In this document: piece by piece, positions 20,901-30,908 of the stretch
How positions within the stretch are numbered: the first letter of the stretch is position 1
How the letters are laid out: each line of letters starts with the position of its first letter
Source of the DNA: Rhynchopus sp. YZ270_cl-10
Taxonomy: Eukaryota; Euglenozoa; Diplonemea; Diplonemida; Diplonemidae
NCBI GenBank assembly: GCA_964035575.1
Contig: OZ037856.1
Coordinates: forward strand, 248,001-312,000
Direction of reading: 5' to 3'
Length of the DNA stretch: 64,000 nucleotides
Translations under genes and position numbers: made by a program
The notes under the pieces: model-generated
What the model saw: only the letters and a program-made list of their open reading frames with translations
The model's database searches: none
What the model was told of the DNA's origin: nothing

Positions 20901-21595
20901 CCCTGCTACAAAACAAAGGCGAAGCTGTCCTTTTTGCGGACCAGATGAACCATCAATGAGATGCTGGAGGTGTGACATTAACGCTTCTCTGTGCATCGCG
21001 CCTGCACCGTGGATTCCGCAGGATTTGAGGATTTCTGCAATCTCAAATGCAGTGAGAGAGGTGAGAAGACCAGGAAGGTCATGAGTATTGAGAAGTGAAG
21101 GGGGCGGGGTGGTATAGGGGTTGAAGAGAATCAGCGCGCCGGACGCTTCCAATTCGGTTGTTGCTAGATCCATTTCGGTTGGGTCTCGGATGACTGCACC
21201 TTGTGCGGTGAGAAGCTTCGCACATCGTTGCCATTGCCGCTTCCTCCCATACAATTTCGCAGCAAGAAGCTTCGCCCCATCTGCAAGCCCTGCAAACTGC
21301 TGCAACACCCCCACCTCAGCATCCTCCAGAAGATGCCCTTCTACCCGCAGCACCTCTGACACCATTGTGTTGATGGTGTGCAGCTGGTAAAATGTGTTCG
21401 GGACCTTCGCCTCCTCTGTCCCAAGAGAATTTCCATTTCCATTGGCCTCATAAGAGTCCAACCCAGTTGAATCAGTCAAACCCCCTTCCCCGCTCTGCAG
21501 GGAAGGGTTCGGCTCTGAACGGGGCTGCGTTGTGTAGACGGGTAGAGGGGGGAGGTCAGAAAGGACCGGGGTTTGCGGGTTTGTGGGTTTGCAGC
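17940..21595 (-). CDS. FAN1: FAN1-type Fanconi-associated structure-specific nuclease (main exon)
   Basis: One long exon of about 1217 codons. The N-terminal part (NTFYQLHTINTMVSEVLRVE, LAAKLYGRKRQWQRCAKLL) matches the FAN1 SAP-side region; a TPR-like region follows, and the C-terminus holds the VRR-NUC nuclease. Catalytic positions are all visible: Glu in TEGAPLRFLF, Asp in SGMPDLLLW, Glu and Lys in LLSEVKGPGD, then STKQ. FAN1 cuts interstrand-crosslink and flap structures in the nucleus (family knowledge). A disordered insert of about 300 residues carries about 16 SQ/TQ pairs and a SUMO-binding-like VVIDIDSD. A Gly run follows KRKR near the end. No in-frame ATG begins this exon; a possible first exon is ATGG at 21731-21728, joining in phase to give MGCKPTNP. 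That start is tentative. Confidence 0.9.
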
Positions 21596-21904
21596 CTGGA
21601 GAAAAAGGAAGGGGTTATATGATGTGAGTTGGGGGAGAGTGGGAGAAGGGGAAAAGGGAGGTGGGGAGGAGGAGGAGAGCAAGGACAAAGTTTTGGGAAA
21701 TTTCTTTGAAAAAATTTGGGTGTGCACCCATATTTCTGATTTAGAAGGGGAAAAAAATTGAAAAAAAGGGAGGGCATTGCAGATGAAACTCACAAAGGCC
21801 ACCACCAAAAAAATAATAATCGAGAAAGAGCTCTCAATATGTCTATAGTTTGCGTTGTATCGTTGGGGAGGGAATTGCCCTCAAGCAACCCTCCCTCCAA
21901 AATT

Positions 21905-21931
21905 TCTCTCTCTCTCTCTCTCTCTCTCTCC
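21905..21931. repeat. (CT)n microsatellite
   Basis: About 13 CT units, just beyond the stop codon of the alpha/beta hydrolase. As (AG)n on the transcribed strand it would not act as a pyrimidine tract. Confidence 0.9.
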
Positions 21932-21952
21932 TTCTCTCCACCCTTTTTTTAA

Positions 21953-22864
21953 TCAACCAAATGCATTAACAATATGGAAGGCAGTTCCGCTGGGGTCTGT
22001 TAGTGGGACAAAGTGGTTTTCAACAAGCTGTACGTGCATGTTATAGAATATTTCCCGAGAGAATTTGTAATCCCGCTCCTTCGCGAACTCCTCTTTGCGG
22101 GAGTAGAGGATTAACCCGGAGCTCAGATTCATGGAAGGACGGCGTTTCTGAAACAAAAAGTCCCCTGCGTAGAGCCCTATGTGCTTTGGGTCCGGCGCCA
22201 ACCACGGAAACCGCGGCAACTCTGTAGGTGTTGTCGCAAAGGTCTTTGCCTCCGTCTCCTTCGGTACAACTAACGTCACCTTTCCCCCTTCCTCCTTCAA
22301 CCCAAACTCCTGAAAGCTGTGCAATGTTTCCTTGGGAAACCCCCTAAATATCCTTGTCTTCTTCAAATCCTCCATCGCCTCCTCCCTCGTATCCCACACA
22401 TCCTTTCTCCTCTCGATGGAGCCTACTATGTCATACAAAAACCCATACTTCATACGCATGGAAAGCTCAATACCCAAGCGAGAAATTGGTCCAAAGATTG
22501 GAGGGTCAATGAGGCATGCACCCTGGGCACTGGCGTCTCCTCTGATGGCGGCAGTCATGACGCAGGCACCGAGGGAATGTCCGATCATCAGGGTCTTTTC
22601 AGTTCCGGTACCAGCGCCACCTCCTCCTTGGCCAAGTGTGGAACGCATGTATTTCACAGCCTCCGTCCAGTTTTGCTCTCCATTTGCAAAAGCTTCGGTC
22701 AAAATAGGGTAGGTATCTACAATCTCTACTTCATCGATTTCTAGACCTTCTGCTACCTTATCCAAAAACGGCCGGTATACCATCCCCGGGAAGCCATTCG
22801 CACCAGAGAAGACAATCCGGTTGAACCGCCTCCGGGATACATGCATATGCCCCCTCAATGCCAT
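21953..22864 (-). CDS. alpha/beta-hydrolase fold protein, 303 aa
   Basis: Single exon, ATG to stop. The nucleophile elbow is TLMIGHSLGACVMTAA (G-H-S-L-G). An early beta-strand/oxyanion segment reads NRIVFSGANGFPGMVYRPFL. The late catalytic His is probably in VQLVENHFVPLTDPSG, and an Asp could be in DTYP or PPIFGP-adjacent loops; I cannot assign it firmly. These traits fit a lipase or serine-esterase of the alpha/beta-hydrolase superfamily. The 'NGFP..Y' start recalls fungal and protist lipases of the Hydrolase_4/AB_hydrolase type. Substrate is unknown. No signal peptide is evident, so cytosolic action is likely. Confidence 0.82.
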   Translation of the reverse strand: MALRGHMHVSRRRFNRIVFSGANGFPGMVYRPFLDKVAEGLEIDEVEIVDTYPILTEAFANGEQNWTEAVKYMRSTLGQGGGGAGTGTEKTLMIGHSLGACVMTAAIRGDASAQGACLIDPPIFGPISRLGIELSMRMKYGFLYDIVGSIERRKDVWDTREEAMEDLKKTRIFRGFPKETLHSFQEFGLKEEGGKVTLVVPKETEAKTFATTPTELPRFPWLAPDPKHIGLYAGDFLFQKRRPSMNLSSGLILYSRKEEFAKERDYKFSREIFYNMHVQLVENHFVPLTDPSGTAFHIVNAFG

Positions 22865-23348
22865 GATTTGCTTTTGTGTAGAAGGAGGAAGTCTTTGTTA
22901 TCCTACACTTCGATGAAGCCTAAGGGGGAGATAAAAAGATTTTTTTTTTTGAAAGGAAAGAAGAAAAAATCAAATTGACAAAATGCTTTTTAGTTTCTCT
23001 ATTGGCTACAAAAAGGGGGGGTATATGTGGGAAGGAAGGGGTAATAGGAAAAGTGAAATACTGGAATTAACAACCACGCTAAAAGCGTGTTTTTCTAGAT
23101 ACAAAAAAAAGGGGAAAACTCTGTTGTTCTATTACAGGAAAGAAGTGGTTTTTGAGTATGTCTCCATGAGAGCAGCGGGTCCTTTTTTCAGCATCAAAAA
23201 ATAGGACACGAAACCCCTCTCTGGTTCGTAGCACCCGAGCAGAAATAAAAGAGAAGTTTGAAGTACCAACGCCTGGTTCATCGGCGGGAACGCATGCACT
23301 AATTCTCCAAAAAATGAGAAAAATTTGACACGAAAAAACCCCCCTCTC
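22865..23348. other. gene-free gap
   Basis: About 480 nt of AT-rich DNA. The only structure seen is a stretch at 23262-23305 with GTTCATCGGCGGGAACGC, related to repeats near 35640, 51370 and 54440. Confidence 0.5.
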
Positions 23349-25061
23349 TCATTCATTCACAAGACGTTCGGCGCGTCTTGGGGGTGAAGGGCTTTTCATG
23401 GGAGGCGGTGGGGGTGGCGAAGAGGAGTCACTGCTGGTGGTGCTTACGGCTGCGCGGATGTGTGGTACCTGTGGGAAGTTCGTTGGGAGTCCTGCAAACT
23501 CGTCTTCAAAGCCGTGGGGGCCTGGGAGCACATTGCGAAGGTCGCTGATGGCGTCACGAAGCTCGTTGCATGCTTTTGTGCTCTCGGATGCAGACACACC
23601 CACACTGGTGGCAGTGGTGTTCAACGATTCGCAGTCGCTTTCGTAGGATTTGGCTGTGTGGTTTACCAACACCGAAGAGCTCCGCTGCAACCGCGTGGTG
23701 ATCTGCGAGGTAGCGACCACTGCAGACGCAGACCGCGTCAAAACACGAGGTGTGCGTGGTGTAGGTGTGAGGGTCGCACCCCCAGCCTTCTTGCTGCGGA
23801 CCTGGAGGTAGCGGAGGTATGCACAGTGCAGCTCCTCTGCGATGAGCGTGCCTTGTGAGTCTGCCGAGACAAAGTTTTGGTAGAGGCTCACAATGGCAGG
23901 GTTCTTCCCGACCTGGATGCCGTTGTAGCAGTAGGGCTCTGCGGTGGCGGCAAGCTTCTCAACGATCTTCGCGTGGAGTGTGTCGACAGTCACACCCTCG
24001 AAGGAGCGCAGCCGCTTCGCAGCGTCCATGCTACTTTTCAGCACCTCGGCCAGCTTCGACACAGTGGTCACATCGTCAGGGAAGAACGTCGCTAACACCT
24101 GGCTCTTCGACGCAGCCCACGTAGCGCGGTCAAACTTCTGCCACGTTGCCTCATGAGGTGGGCAGATGTCGCAGGTAAACGCGGAACGCAAAAAGGCACC
24201 ACCGCTTCCCATACGGTCCACATGCCCGACAGTCCAGCGGTTGTTGAAACAGTACAGCCTGTTGTCTCCGTGCCCCCAGACGGGGTGGTCGTTGTGTCGT
24301 TCCTGCTGAAGAACGTAGCATCCGACGACCTGAGAAGCGTCGTACGCAAGGACCATTAACGCAGGTGGTGTGGCAGGCCGCTTTGTGTCCGTCTTTTTGT
24401 CGTTGCGGAGTGCTGCAACTTCTGCCTCGTGTTTGAGGTACTCCGCAGCGTATGTCTGCTTCTGTGTGTCGATCTTCTGGAGGAGCTGCCGCTGTGTGCT
24501 CTCTGCGTGCGCAAGGGATTGCTCGAGTTTGAGGTTCGCGCATTCTGCCTTTTGCTTTTCGACAAAGACCATTTGGTACTTCGCGTCGTACTCTGCTTTG
24601 ACCTGCTGTGTCTGCGTCACTGTCGCGGTGGACGCCCTCTGCTGCTGTCTGAGCTGCTGCTGCAGGCCGTTGTTCGCCTCCTCCAGGGCAGCAATGCGCT
24701 GCGACATTGCGTGCACCTCTGCCGCAGCCGTGTCGTAGTTCGCTTTGTTCTCTTGCGCCTCGGTTCTGAGCTGTAGGTTGAAGGCCTCAAGGGTTTTGAT
24801 GCGCACAGCATTGGCAGAGTGCGGCTGCTGCTGTTCCACCTGCTTCCTTAACGTATCACGCTCCGCACTCACAGTACGGAAGTCCGCCAACTCACCCTCC
24901 ATCTCCATCACATCCGCCTGCGCCTGCGCAACCTCCCTCTCAAGCGACGCACGAATCGCGTTGACCTTCATCACCTCCGCACGCAATCGATGCGCCTCCC
25001 CCACCTCTTCAGGCAACACCGGAGGAAGCGCCCCAGGAGCAGCCGACCGATTGAACACCAT
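23349..25061 (-). CDS. coiled-coil protein with a Trp/Tyr-rich domain, 570 aa
   Basis: Single exon. Residues about 20-235 are a long coiled coil (AHRLRAEVMKVNAIRASLER onward, with many Gln and Ala heptads). Residues about 240-310 form a compact aromatic domain: DASQVVGCYVLQQERHNDHP, VWGHGDNRLYCF, NNRWTVGHVDRMGSG, GAFLRSAF. The spacing Y..Q..HND.PVW....LY....W.VG is one I have seen in protist proteins of unknown role, where it resembles small beta-sandwich or SPRY-like folds. The C-terminal 150 residues are Ser/Thr/Pro-rich with a Pro run. Likely a structural or cytoskeletal adaptor (inference). The start ATG precedes no other in-frame Met and follows an A-rich leader. Confidence 0.75.
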   Translation of the reverse strand: MVFNRSAAPGALPPVLPEEVGEAHRLRAEVMKVNAIRASLEREVAQAQADVMEMEGELADFRTVSAERDTLRKQVEQQQPHSANAVRIKTLEAFNLQLRTEAQENKANYDTAAAEVHAMSQRIAALEEANNGLQQQLRQQQRASTATVTQTQQVKAEYDAKYQMVFVEKQKAECANLKLEQSLAHAESTQRQLLQKIDTQKQTYAAEYLKHEAEVAALRNDKKTDTKRPATPPALMVLAYDASQVVGCYVLQQERHNDHPVWGHGDNRLYCFNNRWTVGHVDRMGSGGAFLRSAFTCDICPPHEATWQKFDRATWAASKSQVLATFFPDDVTTVSKLAEVLKSSMDAAKRLRSFEGVTVDTLHAKIVEKLAATAEPYCYNGIQVGKNPAIVSLYQNFVSADSQGTLIAEELHCAYLRYLQVRSKKAGGATLTPTPRTPRVLTRSASAVVATSQITTRLQRSSSVLVNHTAKSYESDCESLNTTATSVGVSASESTKACNELRDAISDLRNVLPGPHGFEDEFAGLPTNFPQVPHIRAAVSTTSSDSSSPPPPPPMKSPSPPRRAERLVNE

Positions 25062-25576
25062 TTTTTTTTCGATATATTCTGAGTTGAAAGGTGGGTGATC
25101 TAGGAGGATCGTCTCCGTGAGAGCTTACTGAGAGCTAAAAAAATATCTCTCCGTTCATTGATCTCGCAAAAAGGGGGAAATATATCAAAAAGATACAAAA
25201 AATGACCATTTTTTTTTTTTTTGAAAGAAACATACACACGAAAAAAAGGACGCAGTGAGAATACTAGAATTGGGCATATAGATGGAGATACGCAAAAACT
25301 GGCTCCCACAACAAACAATAGGCGACCCTAGCGCGCTGAGTGGAGGTGCAGCGCGCAGGTCTAGAGACGGTAGAGGCATGCAAAATACCAATGCAAACAT
25401 CTCAGTAATGAGCGTACCCAAAGGGATGCAGGCAACCAACAGGGCCAAAAAACAGAGAAAAAGGTTGATGAGTATACCTCACAGTGCATACGCATCTATA
25501 AAAAAGCTGCAGTAAAATATGTACCAATGCATCCCACAGACACTGAGGCTTTTTACCAAAAACAGCATTTTAAAAT

Positions 25577-26391
25577 AAAAACAAGTAATTGCTATCGGAA
25601 AAAAAGCGGGGTGTGATGTGGAACTCCATCCTGTAGAAATAATCTACAACACGCCCAGCATTCTGCTCTTCTGCAGGTATGCTAACGCTCTTCGTACGCT
25701 GCCAGACCCACTGAGACGCCAGCATCTGAAATGTTCAAGAAGAGGGGCTGTCCCCTTCGTCCAGCACCATCTGGACGATAGCGTTGTTGGACGTCGGCTC
25801 GGCAGGCTCGGCGTGTCCCAGCTCGTTTTTGTCCACAGGCTCCCCACATTGTCGTCGTCGTTGGAGCAGTGCGGAAGGAACACAGAATGCACAGACTACA
25901 ACACATCGATCACACCAGGCGCATCAGCACCTCCAACAAATGACCAAGATGCTACGGTGGTTTCGATAATCGTCCAGAGTTTTCCACAGCACACCCCGCT
26001 TTTTCCTAGCAATTAGTTGTTCTTGTTGTTCTTGTTGTTTTCAACCACCTTCCTTCAACCCTTGTAGGATCAGTTGTTATTTTTTTTCGCGAAAACATGA
26101 AATTACACATTTCAAGAGAACAAATTAAAAAGGGTCCTTATTTGCATTTTTGGGATCCGCCCGTGCAGTGGTGGGGTCAATCTCGAAAATTGGACAATTT
26201 TTTGACCACTTAAATTTTGAGAAATATGAGCCCGGTTCCTTATACGTGGGGCCCATTTTCGGCTATTTTTTCCCTCAAAATCTGGTTTTGTAAAATTGAC
26301 CCTTTACTCCCCCCCCACATCGATTTCAATACTATACCTTACTTCACCTACGGTTGCCCTTACAGGGGGGTGAAGGAAGGTAAGTTGAAAA
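25577..26391. mobile_element. composite TIR element, copy 1
   Basis: 815 bp, near-identical to 27820-28636. It is built of two abutting inverted-repeat units. Unit 1 (25577-26037): left end AACAAGTAATTGCTATCGGA is mirrored at the right by TAGCAATTAGTTGTT, and inside both ends sit GCGGGGTGTG and its complement CACACCCCGC (about 45-bp arms). Unit 2 (26038-26391): TTTTCAACCACCTTCCTTCA is mirrored by TGAAGGAAGGTAAGTTGAAA. There is no transposase; this is a non-autonomous DNA transposon pair of unknown superfamily. Confidence 0.8.
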
Positions 26392-26595
26392 TGGGCTGAT
26401 AATCCCCCTGAAGGACCCATAAGGGCGTAGTTAGTAACCTAATGTCATAGGAAATTCCTGAAGGATGATCCCTGTAGAATACAGGCTATCCGTCTTGGCG
26501 AAATGACACAGTTGTATTTGTATGTCTGTGTAATTTGCTTGACCAGGGTCGCAGTGAATGACGAAGAAGTTTTTGAGGGGTTGGTAGTGGTAGTG

Positions 26596-26706
26596 ATGGC
26601 TGTACTGTGATAATGGCCTATCATAATACATAACACACAATCACAATACAGCTGTATTGTGATGTGTATTATGTATTATGATAGGCCATTATCACAATAC
26701 AGCCAT
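26596..26706. repeat. 111-bp foldback palindrome
   Basis: ATGGCTGTACTGTGATAATG runs inward and is mirrored by CATTATCACAATACAGCCAT; the two arms of about 55 bp meet almost without a loop at CAATACAGCTGTATTG. Near-perfect pairing suggests recent formation. A relative lies at 41643-41815. Confidence 0.88.
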
Positions 26707-26990
26707 AGGTGGGGGAGGTGACGAATGACAGTCGCAGATCGAAGATGCAAAACGAAAAAGAAACGAAAAGAAAAAAAAAACAAAACAAAAGTGAAGTTGA
26801 TAGTGCAAACGCCTCTGGGGGGGAAAAAAGGAGGGGGGAAACAGAGAAACTAAGAGATCTGGATGTGCCTCGTGACACATACAATCAAAAAAAAAAGAAA
26901 CAAAAATGGTGTGATCACCAAACGGATTCTCCGTGGTTCCCCCGTGGGTTGTCCGTACCCCCTGAATCACACCAAAAAAGAAGGGTTTGA

Positions 26991-27022
26991 AAGATAATGT
27001 GTCTCTCGTGTGCACACATCTA
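26991..27022 (+). repeat. CTCTCGT-loop hairpin, type A
   Basis: AAGATAATGTGT-CTCTCGT-GTGCACACATCT, with the usual TTTGAAAG leader. A type B copy follows 40 nt later. Confidence 0.7.
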
Positions 27023-27059
27023 TAATATAAATTCGAGATAAAAAAAAAGGAGAAAAGTT

Positions 27060-27096
27060 GGTGATCCTAAGCCTCTCGGTTGCTTGGTCATCTTTA
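27060..27096 (+). repeat. CTCTCGT-loop hairpin, type B (worn)
   Basis: GGTGATCCTAAGC-CTCTCGG-TTGCTTGGTCATCTTT. Loop and outer arms are kept; the inner stem is imperfect. Confidence 0.6.
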
Positions 27097-27187
27097 CATA
27101 AAATGCGAAAAATAAAAACTGTTATCTGAGTTTAAGCTAGTCTGATAAAGAAAGAAACGAAATCAGAAAAAGAATTTTTCGTTGATC

Positions 27188-27238
27188 GCCCCTTCACCGC
27201 CCCTTCACCGTCCCTTCACTGCCCCTTCACCGTCCACA
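27188..27238. repeat. 12-bp minisatellite
   Basis: About four tandem units of GCCCCTTCACCG with small changes. TTCGTTGATCGC occurs just before it and again at about 27309. Confidence 0.8.
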
Positions 27239-27328
27239 CAAAACCGGCCTCAGTGGCCTCCTTACGACTCGATCTTAAAATCCATGAGGAAGACTAAAAC
27301 GGCCATTTTTCGTTGATCGCACCGGATT

Positions 27329-27480
27329 TTTGTGGAGTGTGTAGGGACAAAATCAAAAACTTTTCTGTGAATAAGTTGTGTCGTGTTTACATCGCTCACA
27401 CCAAAAAATTCGGGCACAACTCAGATATGTTTTCATTTCCTCCCCTACAACCTTTGCAAGGCAGTTGTCACAATAAAAAA
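27329..27480. repeat. 150-bp duplication, copy 1
   Basis: Matches 28979-29128 over TGTGGAGTGTGTAGGGACAA, TAAGTTGTGTCGTGTTTACA and CCCCTACAACCTTTGCAAGG, with short indels in A runs. It lies upstream of composite element copy 2, as the other copy lies downstream. Confidence 0.8.
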
Positions 27481-27819
27481 ATAGCTCCCAAAACAAAAAA
27501 AATATATTCTTTGATGATTGAAAGATGCCTTTGTAACAACATGGGGCTAAATAATGAAATTTTCTAACAAGAAATGAAAAGAACACACAGTATCTCTGTG
27601 AGGTCACGAACCTTGCTCCCCCCTGCGAAGTGACTTTTTGCTCAAAACCCCGAAATCAAAAAACACTGAGTGGTTTTGCCCAGTTAAGTGCTCCGCCATT
27701 CAATCCCCTTAGGATTTGCAACGGTTTTGTTCCTTCTCTTTTTCTCTTTTTCTTTTACTTTTTCCTTTTTGCTGTCACATGAGAGGGCTGAGAGTGGAGG
27801 TACGCATCTTCATCAGAAG

Positions 27820-28636
27820 AAAAACAAGTAATTGCTATCGGAAAAAAAACGGGGTGTGATGTGGAACTCCATCCTGTAGAAATAATCTACAACACGCCCA
27901 GCATTCTGCTCTTCTGCAGGTATGCTAACGCTCTTCGTACGCTGCCAGACCCACTGGGACGCCAGCATCTGAAATGTTCAAGAAGGGGGGCTGTCCTCTT
28001 CGTCCAGCACCATCTGCTCGATAGCGTTGTTGGACGTCCGCTTGGCAGGCTCGGCGTGTTCCAGCTCGTTTTTGTCCACAGGGTCCCCACATTGTCGTCG
28101 TCGTTGGAGCAGTGCGGAAGGAACACAGAATGCACAGACTACAACACATCGATCACACCAGGCACATCAGCACCTCCAGCAAATCGCCAGGATGCTACGG
28201 TGGTTTCGAAAATCGTGCGGAGTTCTCCACAGCACACCCCGCTTTTTTCTTAGCAATTAGTTGTTCTTGTTGTTATTGCTGTTTTCAACCACCTTCCTTC
28301 AACCCTTGTAGGATCAGTTGTTATTTTTTTTCGCGAAAACATGAAATTACACATTTCAAGAGAACAAATTAAAAAGGGTCATTATTTGCATTTTTGGTAT
28401 CCGCCCGTGCAGTGGTGGGGTCAATCTCGAAAATTGGACAATTTTTTGACCACTTAAATTTTGAGAAATATGAGCCCGGTTGCTTATACGTGGGGCCCAT
28501 TTTCGACTAAATTTTTCCCCAAAATCTGGTTTTGTAAAATTGACCCTTTACTCCCCCCCCACATCGATTTCAATACTATACCTTACTTCACCTACGGTTG
28601 CCCTTACAGGGGGGGTGAAGGAAGGTAAGTTGAAAA
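27820..28636. mobile_element. composite TIR element, copy 2
   Basis: 817 bp and the same two-unit architecture as 25577-26391. It ends at exactly the same outer bases (AAAAACAAG at left, GTTGAAAA at right) while the flanks differ, so the pair moved or was copied as one unit. Confidence 0.8.
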
Positions 28637-28756
28637 CATGCAAAAGATGGATCTCTAGTGCATTCAAAATTTGGGATACTTGACACAATTGGAAGGGCCC
28701 TCATAGGAACAGAGCCATACCTTTTTTTGAAAAACTTGAAACAAAAATAAAGTTAT

Positions 28757-28789
28757 AAGATGAAGACGATTCATGCGCACACACATCTT
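28757..28789 (+). repeat. CTCTCGT-family hairpin, type A (worn)
   Basis: AAGATGAAG at left and CGCACACACATCTT at right are kept, but the loop has become GATTCATG. Confidence 0.5.
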
Positions 28790-28978
28790 TATAAAGCCAA
28801 CCGCATCGGGGAATGTGTCCTTTTTGTTTTCCTCTAAATAGAGCGTACTGCGCACCCCATCAGATGCTCCTGGCGATAGCGGGTCATTCAAACAACCAGG
28901 CTATATACGTTGATACTTGCTCACTGATCTCCGATTTGACTCGATGCAGGAAAGAAAACAGACACTATAAATCAAGGG

Positions 28979-29128
28979 TTTGTGGAGTGTGTAGGGACAA
29001 AAATCAAAAAACTTTTTCTGTGGATAAGTTGTGTCGTGTTTACATCGCACCAAAAATTCGGGCACACTCAGATATGTTTTCATTTTGTCCCCTACAACCT
29101 TTGCAAGGCAGTTGTCTCAAAAAAAAAA
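28979..29128. repeat. 150-bp duplication, copy 2
   Basis: Second copy of 27329-27480, in the same orientation. It is followed within 60 nt by a type C repeat (29180-29222) and then a type A hairpin (29287-29320). Confidence 0.8.
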
Positions 29129-29179
29129 TATGTGGCAGCGTTCATACAAATCCTTCGTAAGTTGTGGGGGGGAAAAAAT

Positions 29180-29222
29180 TGATTTGAAATACAAAGCCCT
29201 CTTGTGACAGTGTACCTTTAAA
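29180..29222 (+). repeat. type C repeat, short copy
   Basis: TTTGAAATACAAAGCCCTCT then TGTGACAGTGTACCTTT, as at 41505-41543 and 42833. Confidence 0.65.
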
Positions 29223-29286
29223 AAGTGCTGATGACGCTTCGAAGACCACAAAAAAAAAAGAGTTCTTTCCGATTCTGGATAAAGAA

Positions 29287-29320
29287 AAGATGTGATGAAA
29301 TGTGCCTAAACACATATCTT
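29287..29320 (+). repeat. hairpin, type A (loop changed)
   Basis: AAGATGTGATGAAATGTG and CACATATCTT are complementary arms around a CCTAAA loop. Confidence 0.5.
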
Positions 29321-30908
29321 TAAAAGGGGGTTACTCCCAAAAGGCTTGGATATGTATGGACAGGTGCATACATCTTTCAGGCGCAAAAATTCAATTTAAA
29401 AAAAAAAAAAAAAACGGGTGGTCGAAATCCAACTCTGAGCTGAGAAATAAGGCAAAGCGTCCTGTGGGGACACCAGCGTACCTTTTTTCTTCCTGTAGCT
29501 CACTGTATTTGCGCCTTAAAAACGACAACGCTTTACTCAGCAACGTTGCCAAAAACAAAACCCCACACAGGTATTTCAAGAAACTTGAAAACGGCAATAA
29601 AAATGCGGTTCACTTCGCTCAATTCAGCGTGCGATCCATTTTCTTTTTTTTTTACAAGTTTTTGATGATACAACGCGTACCAAAATATTAAAAAAGGGGG
29701 GGGGGAGATACTGGAGAACTTCGCTGTCTGTCCTCTTCACTGTCACCTTTTTCTTTGGCGCAGCCACAATACGGTACACTGATGAGAAGAAACAACACAG
29801 CTCCCCAGGAAAAATGAAATACCCCCCCTTCTTTGTTTATTCGTTGTTTGTTGTTTGTTGATCGCATCCATCCATCCGTATTGAAATGCCCTTTGTGAAA
29901 TCCGTCCGCACACTTTTTTTTTTTTTTTTTTTTTTTTCAAACCCCAAAAGTCCCGAAAACCCCGAACCCGCGTCCTGAAGTACGGTGGAGAGGTGGAGCA
30001 CAAGGGGGGAAGGGGAAAACGGTAAAACTCATGACCACCGACGAGCGCGTCTTTCATTTCCAGACGTATTGCATACTCGTACAAAAAAAAAAAAAAAATG
30101 CAAAAAACCAAAAATTCGAGAATTGATTGTGTTCGTTTTTTTTTGTAGTATCGACAGTCACCTGTCTGAGGATGACTTTTTTTTTCCATTCAAATATATT
30201 TTTAAAAATATGCACATGTACACCGCGCGATCCAGCCTGTTCTGAAGGCTGATAGAGCGCATGATACCATAGCCTAGATCGAAAGGTTCGAACAGCACCA
30301 AGCCCCACCCAGTTGCCCTCTCCCCTCCCTCCCCTCCCTTACCCTACCCCCCCTTTGCCCAACGAACTGACTTGAGAATTTATATGGCGCCCTCCAAGGA
30401 ACGCGTTTCTTTAATAAAAAAACAAAAAAAAGGGTGTTTCAGAAGTGTTTAAACATGGGGGAAAACTAAAAAAAATACACTTATTTCCATATTTTTCCAA
30501 CTGCAGAACACGCAATGAAGCACAGGGAGAGAGGGGTTAACAAACACAGGGTGTGGCGGGGGGGAGATAACTGAATAGGTTTTCGGACCTAAATAGAAGG
30601 GATTGATTTATTTACTTTTTTTGAACCCCAGTTCTGTTTGTATTTGTCGTCTCCCCCCCTTTTTGTAGTTTGGGGTTTCATATAAAAAATTCTTTTTAAG
30701 ATGTAACCTCAGTGAAATGAGCGTGAAGAGAATAACCACAAAGAGTGGAAAAAGAACACAAAGCAATGTTTCAATTCAAAAGAGAGCGGACTTCATTGCA
30801 TTTTGAAACATACTAAACTGAGAATAAAAAAGCTTTGAACTTTGACACGAAATGCAGCTTAGTTCTTTTGGATACGATAAATGATTGCACAAGCACGAAC
30901 TCCAAAAA

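Larger units (their letters stand above)
25062..30908. other. 5.8-kb gene-free repeat nest
   Basis: No host gene was found. The interval contains two copies of a composite inverted-repeat element, a foldback palindrome, a 12-bp minisatellite, a 150-bp duplication, several hairpin repeats and long A, T, G and C runs. Listed open frames here lie inside repeats on both strands and are not believed. Confidence 0.65.

Noticed and set aside
25618-26016. 132-codon frame repeated at 27861-28253
   Set aside because: Lies between the terminal inverted repeats of the composite element; frames are open on both strands and there is no protein signature. Treated as non-coding transposon interior.
27188-27238. 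CRISPR-like array
   Set aside because: A 12-bp head-to-tail minisatellite with no spacers.
25062-30908. retroelement or virus-like element in the gene desert
   Set aside because: No reverse transcriptase, integrase, capsid or long terminal repeat signature was seen in any frame.
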